A stretch of DNA of 36,145 nucleotides from Phoronis australis (GCA_002633005.1 NMRA01000713.1:115362-151506), one strand, 5' to 3'; positions 9,369-20,460 are shown, counted from the stretch's first letter. The notes: generated from the sequence alone by a model not told the origin. A program made the numbers and translations.

Positions 9369-9808
9369 TTTTCTCGTAACGAGACAGAACACATGTTTAT
9401 TTCCGGACTAACAGTACAGGTCTTCGTTCTTAAAGAACTTGAGGCTGCTGTTACGCGATCATCTGATATTCAAGTTTTTACGGCCCGTCGGTGCTCCTTA
9501 TGCTCTTGAATATTTGGAAGTTGTCTAAATCCCTGTAGACACACCACACCTTTTCGTATACGACTTTTCGTATGCTAAAAAAGGTGTGTGTAAGCCGATG
9601 TTCCAACAAAAAAATTTGCTGGTGGTGTGAATCATACCCAGATGTGCACAATATGGTTTCACGAAACTTATGAGCCAAGTTCATGTGACGAAATCGAGAA
9701 GGGTTTTTAATTATCTTAAGAAAAACTCCAGAGACATGTTAAGTGCCAGAAACTTACCAGGATGCATGGAAATTTCACAATTTGGTTACAAAAACAAAAA
9801 AATGTCTT
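9369..9808. other. Intergenic, no gene seen
   Basis: No recognised feature apart from short chance frames. Confidence 0.5.
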
Positions 9809-9888
9809 ACACGGGAGGGGGAACCTACGATTCGACCTTTGCGGGAATCCTAAACCCCCCTTACTGAAAATGTAGATTCGCCACTGCA
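9809..9888 (-). repeat. One end of a CAGTGGCGAATC-family short element
   Basis: On the minus strand this starts CAGTGGCGAATCTACATTTT and is followed by GTAAGGGGGGTTTAGG, the TIR and G-run layout of the other short elements. The other end is not found. Confidence 0.45.
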
Positions 9889-9930
9889 TATGTATTTATA
9901 TGTATGTTTTAAAAAGAAAAACTGTGTGAT

Positions 9931-9957
9931 TATATATATATATATATATATATATAT
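9931..9957. repeat. (TA)n microsatellite
   Basis: About 13 uninterrupted TA units. Confidence 0.95.
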
Positions 9958-10400
9958 TGCCTATCTTTTAAATTATTTTATTTCATATAAAATAATTGCA
10001 ATGTAAGTACAATCAACCTATTAGGATGTGTCAGTTCGTCAAAATTCACGTTCTCAGCCATGCAACGTAACAACCATACAAGAGGTTTCTGATTGTGCTC
10101 CATATGAAGATCCGGGTTATTGTTCTCCATATGAAGATTCGGGTCAAAGAAAAGGTCACAAGTAGTTCTATTCAGTTGGAGAATGTTATGATGCCAGCCG
10201 GCTGGCCCTCTATTGTGTTGGCACGTCGAGCCCCAGTGAGAATCCATTGCCAAGCGTGTTTGACTTAATTTCGTACTCCGGGTTTAGGAGCGCCCTCTGC
10301 TAACATTGAATGACGGCGTATCTACCTTATTGAAACTTGCGCTTCAGTCAACAAGTCTTATTGGGTTTTGGCGTGAATTTCCAGAAGGAATAGGTCCGTC
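9958..10400. other. Intergenic with a 23-bp tandem duplication
   Basis: Two adjacent copies of CTCCATATGAAGATYCGGGT lie at about 10099-10145. The 91-codon minus-strand frame over them has no recognised motif. No gene is called. Confidence 0.5.
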
Positions 10401-10652
10401 AAAGGTATGACACTCCCGACCAGAAATTCCACGGGTGCTTCACTTCAGCCGTCCATATCAAACACGAAACTCAATAAATTTACACTAAACAGGGTTTCAA
10501 CAAACCATTAGCAGTTGTTTTTTCTTCTAATACCATCCACGGTGTCCTACTTCAGGAAGATCGCAACAAATTCGCGGTCAAAATACAAAAATGTTCCCAT
10601 AAAGCTCACGCATCGAGCCTCCTTGGACGGTTCGAGGTCAAGGACGGTACAG
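10401..10652 (-). repeat. Third copy of the 7247-7506 / fold-back repeat
   Basis: This is the reverse complement of about 7255-7506, including the block ending GGTCGGGAGTGTCATACCTT. The inner part (10485-10652) equals the left arm of the fold-back. Similarity to 7507 onward stops right after TGTCATACCTT. That junction is either an element end or the start of an LTR. Confidence 0.8.
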
Positions 10653-11869
10653 GCACTGCGTTCACAAAGTGTAAGAAAACAAAAACCCAGCGGCATACGA
10701 TCACCTCGCTTTGACAATGCATTATGTGCATTCCTCATAACAAGTAGGCCACTCTTCAGATTGGTGCTTTTGCAATGAAAATAACAGTAAGATTTCCGAA
10801 TAGTGTAATATATATTGTACATGAGAATTTCAAACGTTACAATAACAAACTCTTCAGTAAAATATTACACTTCATAGGATGAGAAACCTGCACTAAGTAC
10901 TCTTGAGATAATCTACCGAGATCTTTGAAACTAACAATTATAAACTCTGCAATATAAACAATACACTTTATACAATGAGCATGTAATAAATACACACACC
11001 CAAATAGTGTTACATGCAATCCCTGATGAGATCATCCATGAGTATGAATCCCTCAAGGTAAACAATAACTCACATGGTGAGCAAAATATTTAAAGTGGGA
11101 CTTAACTACAACATAGGAACCTTCAAAATTTGTGTCATAGCAGTACAAGGTTCTACTACTTAACAAAACACCATAAGTGATATAACTGCTGAGATCACTA
11201 CCTTCACGAGGAAAAGTTATCAATATAAAAATATATGTAACATGAGCTTGAGCAAAGTACCGGTAGGTGCACAATACTGCTATCCCTGGTGGAACCAGTC
11301 ACTAAAACCGCAATAAATTGCACACCTCACAAGATGACAATAATATGTAAACAAGAATTTGCTTTTCAAGATCAACCATGCGGAAATGACAGGGTCATCG
11401 CAGAATTTCAGCCTAAAAAACAATCATTTTCAAAACGACACCAGGACTCACTGAATAAAAATACTAAAAAAGACAGTATGTGATTCACTTCATGGGATAC
11501 AAACAATACGTATCCTAAACTGAAAAGATCAGTCATCCAAGGCTTGAAGAATGTTCAAAATAAATACTCAGATTAAGCAATAAACTAGTAACAACAATAA
11601 CGGACAAATGTCGCAATAAATACACCCCTAGTTTTTTAGGAGCAAAACTAGCATTTCAAGCTGAACAATGCGGAAACAACACAAGCAGCTTACACATTTC
11701 CAAAACCACACAGGCAATACTGATGTGGTACATGAATGAGGTGCACATCTGGAGAAAAAGTAAAATATTCTCCGTAGTTGTGAATGTCCTAGCTGCATGA
11801 AGCATCCAGGCCATTCACTGAATACCTGGCACATATCATACTATGCATTCATATACATTGGCATTTTCA
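10653..11869. other. AT-rich DNA with weak internal repetition, no gene
   Basis: Phrases such as GCAATAAATNCAC, followed some 50 bases later by ATGCGGAAA, recur at about 11311 and 11612 with diverged surroundings. This suggests an old repeat of about 300 bp. No coding region is supported. Confidence 0.4.
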
Positions 11870-11909
11870 CGAAAGACGTCGCTCTAGTCGGTTAGCGACT
11901 AGTCTTTCG
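11870..11909. repeat. Imperfect hairpin
   Basis: CTAGTCG and CGACTAG pair around a 5-base loop, and the stem extends with CGAAAGA/TCTTTCG after a 7-base bulge in the left arm. The function is unknown. It may be an element end or chance. Confidence 0.5.
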
Positions 11910-12463
11910 CATATGGCACATCACACTTACAAAATACCGCGAAAAACGGGTGATGAGGCTGGATCTCGCGAGATCATATCGGTTCGTATCCGCGCCAAAT
12001 AAACCGCAGAAAACATATCGTCATTGTTGTAATTTGGATGAGTTTTGTAGCAGTAAGGACTAAGTTCTTAAAAATGGTAATTATAATCCTTGTAGATGAG
12101 AAAATCCGTATTTGTCGACTCGTTTATGTATCAAAATAAAGACTTATCTCCCTTGTCATGCATACTCGGGGAATTCCCTGTCAATGGAATCCCCTAGTAT
12201 AGAATCGCGACAAATGCGGACGATATTGGAGTACATGTAGTATTAATTGAAGCAATTTTAAAACGAAAAACATCATTGAAACGGTTTAGTTATCACTAAG
12301 TGAACATAAAAGGTACGCTGTGCGATTAAAATAAAACTAGCAGAAGAAGCACAGTTGACAGGTCAACTAACTGCGCTTTTGACGTTCCAACACTGAACTG
12401 CAATTTGTTTACTTATTAGCCCTGTAGTTCACCAAACTTTAGTAGATCTTTGCTGTGTACTAA
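11910..12463. other. Intergenic, no gene seen
   Basis: No coding region, RNA gene or repeat is recognised. Confidence 0.5.
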
Positions 12464-12601
12464 CAGTGGCGGATCTAGGATACCATAAGGGGGAGCCAAT
12501 ATGCTGCCTCGGAGAATTGGGCAAAGCGCGATTGTATGCACAGCCGCCCCAAAGTTGCGGGGGCCGGCGATGTGACTGACCTGGTATTCCCCCCCCAAAA
12601 A
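12464..12601 (+). repeat. CAGTGGCGGATCTAGG-family element
   Basis: It starts CAGTGGCGGATCTAGGATAC, then an AAGGGGGAGCC tract, and ends in a C-run plus A-run. It shares its first ~20 bases with the copy 251 bases downstream at 12715. The overlapping minus-strand frames are not genes. Confidence 0.55.
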
Positions 12602-12714
12602 AAAAACGGCAACAGAGTCGGAAATCCACATCTTAAAATAAGATTTTCATGGGTGATTTTACTGTCAAAATTGCCCTTTAATTTTTGATTTTTGATAGAG
12701 TAACATCATCAGTG

Positions 12715-12801
12715 CAGTGGCGGATCTAGGATATCACAAGGGGGGGCCCAACATTTTGTCCGGCTGTAAGCATTTGTGCAAACTGAACCACGATTGTAGA
12801 T
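12715..12801 (+). repeat. Tail of the SINE-like family, truncated by an assembly gap
   Basis: The 87 bases match 2897-2983 almost exactly (CAGTGGCGGATCTAGGATAT start, then AACATTTTGTCCGGCTGTAA). The copy runs into the N gap, so its full length is unknown. Confidence 0.75.
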
Positions 12802-12963
12802 NNNNNNNNNNNNNNNNNNNNNNNNNNNNNNNNNNNNNNNNNNNNNNNNNNNNNNNNNNNNNNNNNNNNNNNNNNNNNNNNNNNNNNNNNNNNNNNNNNN
12901 NNNNNNNNNNNNNNNNNNNNNNNNNNNNNNNNNNNNNNNNNNNNNNNNNNNNNNNNNNNNNNN
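12802..12963. other. Assembly gap (162 N)
   Basis: A run of N. Every open frame spanning it is an artefact. Confidence 0.99.
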
Positions 12964-12985
12964 CACACACACACACACACACACA
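12964..12985. repeat. (CA)n microsatellite
   Basis: Eleven CA units directly adjoin the gap and probably caused it. Confidence 0.95.
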
Positions 12986-13733
12986 TCATTTCTTGTGAAA
13001 AAAACACTTATAGCTTAAATATCAGAAAGTTCCTCAAGATTTTTAAATCGAAAGCATTATGTCATGACTCTTTAACCACACGGGTACTGCCACTATTATC
13101 TGCTTCAGAGTCATTAACTGAAATGGACTATTGATATTTTTGTCATTTATGATTTCTACCTTTCATCATTGACATTTTCAAAGCTGGTGTAAACTACTGC
13201 ACCATCACTAAAGATCAAAAACTAAACAATAAATTGTCATCACTTTTACAACCTTTTTTCTTAAAGCAGATCCTCTTATAAACAAGAACAGCCATACATC
13301 AGTTTTACAGTTAACTACACACTGAATTTCAAAAATTAATTACGAAAAAATACTCTAATTTGGGACAGTGAATAATTATTTTGATCAAAGTCGGAGCTCG
13401 TCCCAATTTTTAGAAATTCACACAACTGTCTGTCAGAAATTCAATTTATTAAATGTTTGTCATGAGAGTCACTTTTTATGAACTTACAGGTGTATTCTTG
13501 CAACCTGTTATGCTACAACATAGCGTTAGGAATTCGAAAAGTACGAAAATATATAAATCACTCACGCCTCAAACTTCAGGATGAAAAAATTAAATTTCAG
13601 CCATGATTTCTGTGTTCTGAATTTAGGAGGCTGTCTCAATCTGGAGAATTTTTAATGTAATATATCACCGATCTAATTAATATCATCAACTATGTCACCT
13701 TTGCTAAAAATAAATGTTAAAAACAATTATAAG
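12986..13733. other. AT-rich intergenic, no gene seen
   Basis: No coding region, RNA gene or repeat is recognised. Confidence 0.5.
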
Positions 13734-14084
13734 CTATAAATGTGAGCCATCCGAAAAATGTTCAAACATACACCATTGCCCGCATGATGACGAATGCACG
13801 CAGCAGTCAATAGCCTCTGTACAGCACAGAGTTGAGGGTTTTTGGCAAACATCTACATGTATCCCATACATTATGGCTACAGTGAATTCATTCTTAGTCA
13901 TACCGATGTGCAGTGAATGACACATAGTAAAAGAAGTGATAGCCCATGTGTCATCCAGGTTCCTCATTGGGAGGTCTAAGCACACCTTTTCTGAAGTCTT
14001 GCAAAGATCATCCAAAGATGTACTGATTTTAAACAACAGTTTCCGATCAAGTTGTTCAGTTGAATCTTTAGACATGTTTGACAT
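13734..14084 (-). CDS. Uncharacterised 116-codon open frame, possibly a decayed exon
   Basis: The minus-strand frame starts MSNMSKDSTEQLDRKLLFKI and ends in a Cys-rich tail (CC, CCVHSSSCGQWC). Upstream in the same frame, open sequence continues to about 14135 (NRSKELVDHGYSVSGDYQQS). Beyond stops at about 14140-14170, a further piece reads AEISIRTDVRNLIAQSKDRQ, preceded by an acceptor-like TTCACACAG near 14265. The protein-like composition suggests an eroded exon rather than pure chance. I recognise no family. Confidence 0.22.
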   Translation of the reverse strand: MSNMSKDSTEQLDRKLLFKISTSLDDLCKTSEKVCLDLPMRNLDDTWAITSFTMCHSLHIGMTKNEFTVAIMYGIHVDVCQKPSTLCCTEAIDCCVHSSSCGQWCMFEHFSDGSHL

Positions 14085-14450
14085 GAAAGGGCTGGATTGT
14101 TGATAATCCCCAGATACTGAATACCCATGGTCAACTAACTCTTTGCTCCTGTTGGCTTCTTAGAAACAGATGGCGAATCAATCCATTAGTACATGTTTCT
14201 GTCTATCTTTGGACTGAGCAATGAGATTGCGGACATCCGTTCTTATACTGATTTCTGCAGCTGTGTGAATTTTGAACAAAGCGAAATGCCAATTAGAGAC
14301 GGTGGTCACTGTCTAATCCACTAAATAATAGGAATGTTATTCAGTTGTTACATTGGCACCGACTTTTTTCGACCATGTCCTTGTCCTGTTGTTTGTTTCC
14401 CATTTTTTCCCAACAATACGTGTATTCGCGTGGTCAAGTCTAGACATTTG

Positions 14451-14611
14451 CAGGGGTGGATCCAGGATTTTTATTTAGGGGGGCCAGGGCTGAGTATTAG
14501 CCAGGATTTTGCCCGTCAGACGGCGCACCCCCGAACTGCCAAATGGAATCTGGGAAAGTTTTAGGGGGGGGGGGGCATGGCCCACTTGGCCCCCCTCTAA
14601 ATCCGCCACTG
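14451..14611 (+). mobile_element. Complete 161-bp MITE, CAGTGG family
   Basis: It starts CAGGGGTGGATCCAGGATTT and ends CTAAATCCGCCACTG, so the ends are imperfect inverted repeats of about 17 bp. It is flanked by the direct repeat ATTTG (14446-14450 and 14612-14616), consistent with a target-site duplication. There is no coding capacity. The CAG terminus suggests a hAT-like relative, but a 5-bp duplication is shorter than the usual 8 bp, so the superfamily is left open. Confidence 0.7.
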
Positions 14612-15049
14612 ATTTGCTGCCACTGACACTGGTACTGGTCAGGTGTGTTCCATCTGGCTAACACTAACAGTCTGACTCTGTGAGGTGATAACTAGTGAAC
14701 CTGCACTGAAATTATTACAACATGTTGCTAGCGTCATTCTCAAAACCAGGGAACATAATATCCGACTTGTTTCCAAAGTAGTAAGGTGTGATAAAACTGA
14801 ACTCTGAAGTCGAAGTCCAAGCGGCCACAGTCACACAGTGTCGAAAATCATCAATTAACCTTCAATTCAGACCCCTTTTAACTCACTCTTCATGCAAATA
14901 CAAACGCAAAGGCGTACGCGACTGGCCCCGGATAAATTCCCGGTTCGGAGATTAATCTTAGTCGGCATTTACAACAGTTTTTCACTAACATTTACATTGA
15001 TTACGAAACGCAATAGGCCTACTGCCTAACACAGAAATCGCGAGCCACC
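14612..15049. other. Intergenic, possibly promoter-like at its end
   Basis: An octamer-like ATGCAAAT lies at about 14891. The last 30 bases before 15050 contain a CpG-bearing TCGCGAGCCACC. No gene is visible in the stretch itself. Confidence 0.35.
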
Positions 15050-15126
15050 ATGTTTACAAAAGCGCCGTCTACCGAGCAAAAGGATAGAAGTGAACTACTT
15101 TCGCGCAGGCAAATGTGCTCCTATGG
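15050..15126 (+). other. Possible first coding exon
   Basis: An ATG in the strong context GCCACCATG opens a 77-base frame (MFTKAPSTEQKDRSELLSRR, then QMCSYG). It ends at a good donor (GTAAGAT at 15127). On the other strand the same spot resembles a YY1 site (AAACATGGTGGC). No downstream exon is found and the peptide is not recognised. Confidence 0.2.
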
Positions 15127-16304
15127 GTAAGATAATACACGCAGTGTTGGCTTTAGTAGTAAATGTTATACATTGCGAGCAGAACATTCTCACTGACCAC
15201 AATAGTCAACAAAGCTGCATGCAGAATCAGAGAGATACTACCCTGGCATCTCAGAGCATTTGATATACACAGAACATTCGATATGAGTGGAGTGCACACT
15301 AATAAATACTCTGGTGGGGCCCTTAAATCCTGTAAGGTCATAAGCTGTTGAGCAGAAAAAACAGCTTTTCAAACAAATTTCCAAACACAATACAACACTT
15401 TCAAACATGATTAAGCGCCGAAAATACTGGAATTGATACCTGGGCCCTGTCATTGATCTTTTTACAGGAAATGGAACTCGAAATTACGTTTGGAATTTTG
15501 TACTCTACTTTTGTGCGAACTTAAGACAGGTGGCTATTATCCTATGCTCCTATACATAATGATTTACGTGGATATTTTATAAGTGATAGTTTACTGTTGA
15601 TAAACCCAACAAGAATCCAGCACAATAAACTGGTATGTTATGAAATCCATTCTGGTTACTTCACCAAAAATAAGCAGAGCTTGGAATGAACAATAACAAA
15701 AACAGAGGAGAAATTTCCAGCTGATGTATGATACACAAAAAATAGGCTTGTGTGATAGACATTTTTGGCTGTAAAATATACCTGAACTAAACATTTAATA
15801 AAGTCGAAAAAATGATAAAAAGAGGAAATCGAATGAGGAAATCGACACCAAAAAAGAATTCCTCTTAAAAAAGACGAAAATCCCAAGCCCTGATCAAGTC
15901 TGTATTCTCCAGGCTTCAACGTGTACATAAATGCAACTGTCAAGCAGTATACCTTCTTGAAATTGTCAAGGCGAGCTCTCTGAAATGTAAACAATCACTG
16001 TTTTGGTGGTGTGATTTTTAAACTTCTGGTGCTGGTGACCTTGTGCATGTGCAGTAGTGTACCACAACTTACACTCATGCAGTCAGAAGGTCACATCACT
16101 GTTTGGAAGGGCAACATTTTGAGAGGGATTGTTGGGTGTGGTGTTGCTCAATGCTCAGGACTCAGGAGTTTTAAAATTATGAAGAAATGGATGTTTTGGG
16201 AAGCAGTTGAACGAATTAGAAACCAACCATAAAAACATTCATGAAAAGAAACCGAACCCCTTAAAACGCTTTAATGAGTGGTTCGAAAAAGAGGAGATAA
16301 AAGT
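15127..16304. other. AT-rich intergenic, no gene seen
   Basis: Several short frames on both strands carry no motifs. The 112-codon minus frame at 15656-15994 is hydrophobic-rich and unremarkable. Confidence 0.5.
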
Positions 16305-16972
16305 ACATGTGCACTGTCAAGCAGGAGCTGCATGGCAGTAAGAAAAGGTTCAACAAGTGAAATACAGTCAGTTTACTCACTGGAATGTGTGCTAAATATT
16401 AAACTAAGCAATCAGGTTGTAGACTGGACTGGATTATTTTGTAAACAAAAGTCAAGAGTGAACAATAGGGCCAGATGTGTAGGACTAAGGGTTAGGCTAG
16501 TAGTGGTATGCAGAATACAATGGCTTATCAATTATGCCATCAAGTTCAGTCAACAGAGAGTGCACTATAGCAAAGGGGTAGGGGAGATCTACAGAAAACA
16601 AGGAAATGAAACATAAACAAATGTAAAGAAATGAGAACAAGGTAACAAAGAAATGGCTGCAGATTGCTGTCTCCACCTCTTATTAATAAAACTTAAATGG
16701 TAATTTAAAACAATGGCTTGACATTATTTCATTTGCAAACACCATTTGAAAAATTGTGGATCAGCCACTGGAATTGAAAATCAAGGAATACCAATTTACT
16801 TTACAGAGAACAAAAACAACATTGAAGGCACCATGGTAGATTCGTCCTGGCGTTTATTTCTCACTAAGTAACAATGTTTCTCTGACTTTAGATGTGGTAC
16901 AAGTACATAGTCTGTAATTTCATGAACACAAAATCCCACGCAAACACGGTATACTTAACTATACAGCCCAAA
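16305..16972. repeat. 0.7-kb inverted repeat, arm 2
   Basis: This is the reverse complement of 8671-9368. It lies about 20 bases upstream of the truncated gag of the Gypsy element. The matching plus-strand frame (16278-16616) is the counterpart of the minus frame in arm 1. Confidence 0.85.
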
Positions 16973-16994
16973 CAAACCAACAAAAATACGGACA

Positions 16995-17480
16995 TCGGAA
17001 CGATATAGATTTCATATGTTGACTCAGAAGGAATGACAATCGATCACAGCCTTGTCAGAGTACTAAGGAAAAGTTCAGGGAAATGTGAATTAGGGGATTC
17101 GTTACAGGACAATTTGAGAGATCGACTCATTTGTGGTCTACGATCAGAATCGTTTAAAAGAAGTTGCTGGCTAATAACTTTACGTTCGATGAAGTAGTAA
17201 AGGTGGCAATTGCTCATGAAACAGCAACACACGACATGAAGACATTCACACGACAACAATGCCACAAGAGACAGAAAGAGACTCGGTCAACAAACTTACA
17301 CGCAAAAACTTTCATCGGAATAAGCCACCACAGTCTACGCAGAAACAGGGACAGAGGAAAAAGTGCTGATGTTGTGGAATCAGAAATCATGCGCCGTCAG
17401 AGTGCCATTACCGGAACACCAAATGCTTTACTAGTCAAAAGGTAGGCCATTTAGAATCCGAATGTAAGTCAGCTAAGGCT
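16995..17480 (+). pseudogene. gag: Gypsy gag, C-terminal part with CCHC knuckles
   Basis: Pieces in shifting frames read ERYRFHMLTQKE, then TIDHSLVRVLRK, GDSLQDNLRDRLICGLRSE and LLANNFTFDEVVKVAIAHET, the usual C-terminal part of Gypsy Gag (capsid). Frameshifts fall near 17033 and 17160. Two CX2CX4HX4C zinc knuckles follow, which normally bind the packaged RNA. The first (from 17364) has a TGA inside it at 17367-17369. The second has Ser in place of its second Cys. Nothing upstream of 16995 is gag-like. Confidence 0.85.
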
Positions 17481-17504
17481 GATTACACAACGGAGGATTT
17501 TGAA

Positions 17505-17800
17505 GACGAAAGTGAACCCTTATTCCGTATTGATAGATCGCCTGTCCCCCATGGAATAGTGTCAATCAAAGTAGAAGGGGAAGACTTGCAATTTGAATTG
17601 GGCACGGGCGCAAGCTCATCAGTTATTAGCTTTGCAGAATACCAAAAACATTTCAAGTACATTTTTGAAACTGAAACAAACAAGTGCACACGGATAAGCA
17701 GGTGCAAAGTTGAATGTGGCTGGTGAAATTTACGTTGATGTTGAACATAACGGTCAAACATTGTCATTGCCCTTAACGGTTGTGCACGCTACGCAACATG
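17505..17800 (+). pseudogene. pol: Gypsy aspartic protease, inactivated
   Basis: The retropepsin-like region reads PHGIVSIKVEGEDLQFELGT and continues GASSSVIS. The residue at the catalytic aspartate position is Gly (GGC at 17601-17603), so the enzyme could not work even if translated. A frameshift lies near 17695, after which GEIYVDVEHNGQTLSLPLTV matches the later beta strands. Another shift in the C-run near 17805 separates it from the RT frame. Confidence 0.8.
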
Positions 17801-17803
17801 CAC

Positions 17804-18409
17804 CCCCTGCCCCCCCCATTGTTAGGACGATCATGGTTGAAACACTTGAAACTAGATTGGCCTAGTCTGGTTACCGCACACGCAATTATGGAAGATTCCT
17901 TGGATGAATTCAAAGTCAAATACCCTGACGTCTTCAAAAGAGAACTAGGTACTGTGAAAAGGGTACGAGCTTCATTGCCGTTACATGAAAATGCCACCCC
18001 TGTATTTTTGAGAGCGCGTACGATTCCTTTCGCTCTATGCAACGCGGTGGAAAACGAGTTAGTGCGCATGGAAAACAAAGGTATTATCCGTAAGATAAAC
18101 TATAGTGATTGGGCAACACCTCTTGTTTGTGTTCCCAAACCAGACGGTAAAGTACGTTTGTGCGGGGACTATAAGGTTACCGTGAACAAAGTCATTAAGG
18201 TTGACCAGTTCACGATACCGTCTCCTGAAGAAGTTTTCACCAAATTGGCGGGAGGACATAAGTACTCGAAAATCGACTTGAAGTGCGCGTATCAGCAATT
18301 GTTGCATAACGATAAAGTAGAAGACTTAGTGACGATTAACACTCACAAGGGTCTGTTTGCGTACAATAGACTCCCGTTTGGTATCGCGTCGAGCTCTGCC
18401 ATTTGGTAA
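17804..18409 (+). pseudogene. pol: Gypsy reverse transcriptase, N-terminal half
   Basis: After PPPLLGRSWL (the linker from protease to RT) come the YPDVF segment, the WATPLVCVPKPDGKVRLCGDY region and motif A with its catalytic Asp (KIDLKCAYQQL). Then come the LPFGIASSS region and W, followed directly by a TAA at 18407-18409. The stop is a single nonsense change because the RT frame continues immediately after it. Confidence 0.93.
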
Positions 18410-18879
18410 CGTTTCGTGGACCAGGTTTTAACAGGTTTAACTGGAACTTGCGGTATCATGGACGATGTATTAGTAACTGGTAAAGATGACAAAGAATATT
18501 TGCGTAACTTGCACAATTTATTCGCTCGTTTCGAAAATGTCGGTTTACGCGTCAAAGCTGAAAAGTGTAGCCTCATGCAACAAAGTGCGGTATACATGGG
18601 CAGAAGAATTAGCAGCAAGGGGCTCCAAACCACCCACGACAAGGTGGAAGCGATTCGTAAGGCTGCATCCCCACGGAGCGTAACCGAACTTCGGTCATTG
18701 CTTGGAATGGTTAATTTCCAAGCGCAGTTCATTCCGAACTTGTCATCAATGATTCATCCCCTCAACGCGCTATTGGAGAAGGTTCCGTTGAAATGGACAA
18801 AATTGTGCGCAGACGCATTTGATAAGGTCAGGGTCACCTTAACGTCGAAAACCACTACGATCCATCATTGCCTCTATAG
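18410..18879 (+). pseudogene. pol: Gypsy reverse transcriptase, C-terminal half
   Basis: In the same frame as the preceding part, this carries motif C as IMDDVLVTG with both Asp residues retained. Then come the thumb-connection signatures GLRVKAEKCSL, YMGRRIS and LRSLLGMVNFQAQFIPNLS, with a KWT segment. A frameshift near 18870-18880 passes to the RNase H frame. Confidence 0.93.
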
Positions 18880-19488
18880 TTGGTCGTTGATGCATCTCCG
18901 TACGGACTCGGTGCTGCTCTCATACGCGTCTATGACAATGATGTGCGCAAACCTGTTGCGTATGCCTCACGCACGTTGGGTAAGTACGAACAATGTTATG
19001 CTCAGTTGAATAAGGAAGCTTTGTCCATCATGTTTGGGTTGAAACGTTTCCATACGTACCTTTACGGACGAAAGTTCACCATATGTACTGATCAAAAACC
19101 CCTGGAACGTATCCTTAGTGTGAAAACGTCAATACCAACGCTCGCAGCGCAACGTTTGCAACGATGGGCTGTAACATTGTCTGCATTCAACTATGCCATA
19201 CGGTACATACCAGCGAAGCAGAATGCTATTGCTGACGCTTTGTCTCGTTTGCCTCTACCATCGGTGAGAGGAAATGAAGAAGAGATCAACTCCGTTGAAT
19301 CAAAGGTTATTGAAAGCCTCCCAGTTACATGTAAGGAGATCAGTGAGGCTACGCGTACTGATCCACTGCTATCTCGAGTTCTACGATTTGTGAAATTTGG
19401 TTGGCCTAGCGGTTTGGCAGACAAGGATTTTGAGCCGTTTATGTCAAGTCGTCAAGAGCTTACGTTGGAGAATGATTGCATCTTATAG
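18880..19488 (+). pseudogene. pol: Gypsy RNase H and linker to integrase
   Basis: It has the RNase H signature residues in order: Asp in VVDASPYGLGAAL, Glu in LNKEALSIMFGLKRFHTYLY, Asp in TICTDQKPL and Asp in NAIADALSRLP. This domain removes the RNA strand during reverse transcription. The linker runs to a TAG at 19486-19488 inside the usual pre-integrase segment. All four acidic residues are intact, so this is the best-preserved part of the element. Confidence 0.93.
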
Positions 19489-20274
19489 GGAATGCGCGCC
19501 ATCATTCCACCTAAGTAACAACAAGCCGTACTCGAGGACCTGCACAATTCTCATGTGGGTATTGTTCGCATAAAGGAGACTGCGAAGAGTTTTGTCTGGT
19601 GGATAAATGTCGATAAGGATATCAGTAATATTGTGAAAAGTTGTCATTCGTGCCAGCAGGTTAGGAATTTGCCTGCTGCCCTCGGACGCGAGCTCAAAAC
19701 ACGTTTATCTGCAATTCGACCAGATATCGAAACCAAAGTTTCGCATAGCCAGCTGTCGCAAAAGTTGAATCAAGACTCCAAGATGGGACTTTGTGAATTC
19801 ATGATAGGAGAGGAAGTGTTTGTAAAAGATTTCCGTGTGAAGGAGAAGTGGTGTCCTGGTGTTATCACGGAAAGATCAGGTCCTAAGTCGTATGTGGTGT
19901 TATTAAGTGACGGAAAAGTGTGGAAAAGACACATAGAACAGATGAGGTTGTCTCCTCATGAGGTGAAACTAGAGAATTTGGCCAAGCCAGAATCAGAGTC
20001 AGAATCTGCTATATTGCCACAACCGGATAGTGATTTAGTGTCGGAAGTTTGTCCGGAATCGCAGGATCCACCGTCTACGGATACGATGTCTGAAATGTCA
20101 TCTGGTTTTCCGGATACACCAGATAATATTGAACCAAGTGACACTTCGATCACCCCAGAACCGGTGTCGTCTCCGCCCGATAAGTCGAATGGTTCTCAGC
20201 AACCCGATCTGGTGACTCAACCGCTTAGAAGATCGCCTCGGACACGCCGGAGTCCAAAACGTTTGGATTTGTGA
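19489..20274 (+). pseudogene. pol: Gypsy integrase lacking its catalytic core
   Basis: After a TAA at 19516-19518, the H2C2 zinc-binding domain is present: LHNSHVG supplies the two His and SCHSCQQ the two Cys (to about 19665). The next residues, VRNLPA, jump directly to GRELKTRLSAIRPD and the C-terminal region (EEVFVKDFRVKEKWCPGVIT, GPKSYVVLLSDG, VWKRHIEQMR). The DDE core, normally 150-plus residues, is missing with the frame preserved. The tail is Ser/Pro/Asp-rich and ends in a basic RRSPRTRRSPKRLDL at the TGA. Confidence 0.9.
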
Positions 20275-20460
20275 CTGTATAGTTAAGACATTTACTAGTA
20301 GAAATAGTAACTATGAGTTATTCACCAAAGAACTCTTAGTAAAGACTCTTGCTTAACGAACCAAATTTGTTTTTTACAGCTTATTTGACGATGTATTTTC
20401 TTTTAAGCTAACGTTGAAGTAGTTTCTTATTTTAGCTGGCACACCGTTTCTTCAGCTAGG

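Noticed and set aside
9057-9392. 111-codon minus frame, also open as 112 codons at 16278-16616
   Set aside because: It is part of the inverted-repeat DNA. The differences between copies are mostly residue-changing, so there is no sign of selection on a protein.
12709-13007. Open frames spanning the N run
   Set aside because: Most of the translation is unknown residues and the rest is a repeat and a (CA)n tract.
18059-18732. Antisense frames in the Gypsy reverse transcriptase
   Set aside because: They are shadows of the RT coding sequence and have no motif.
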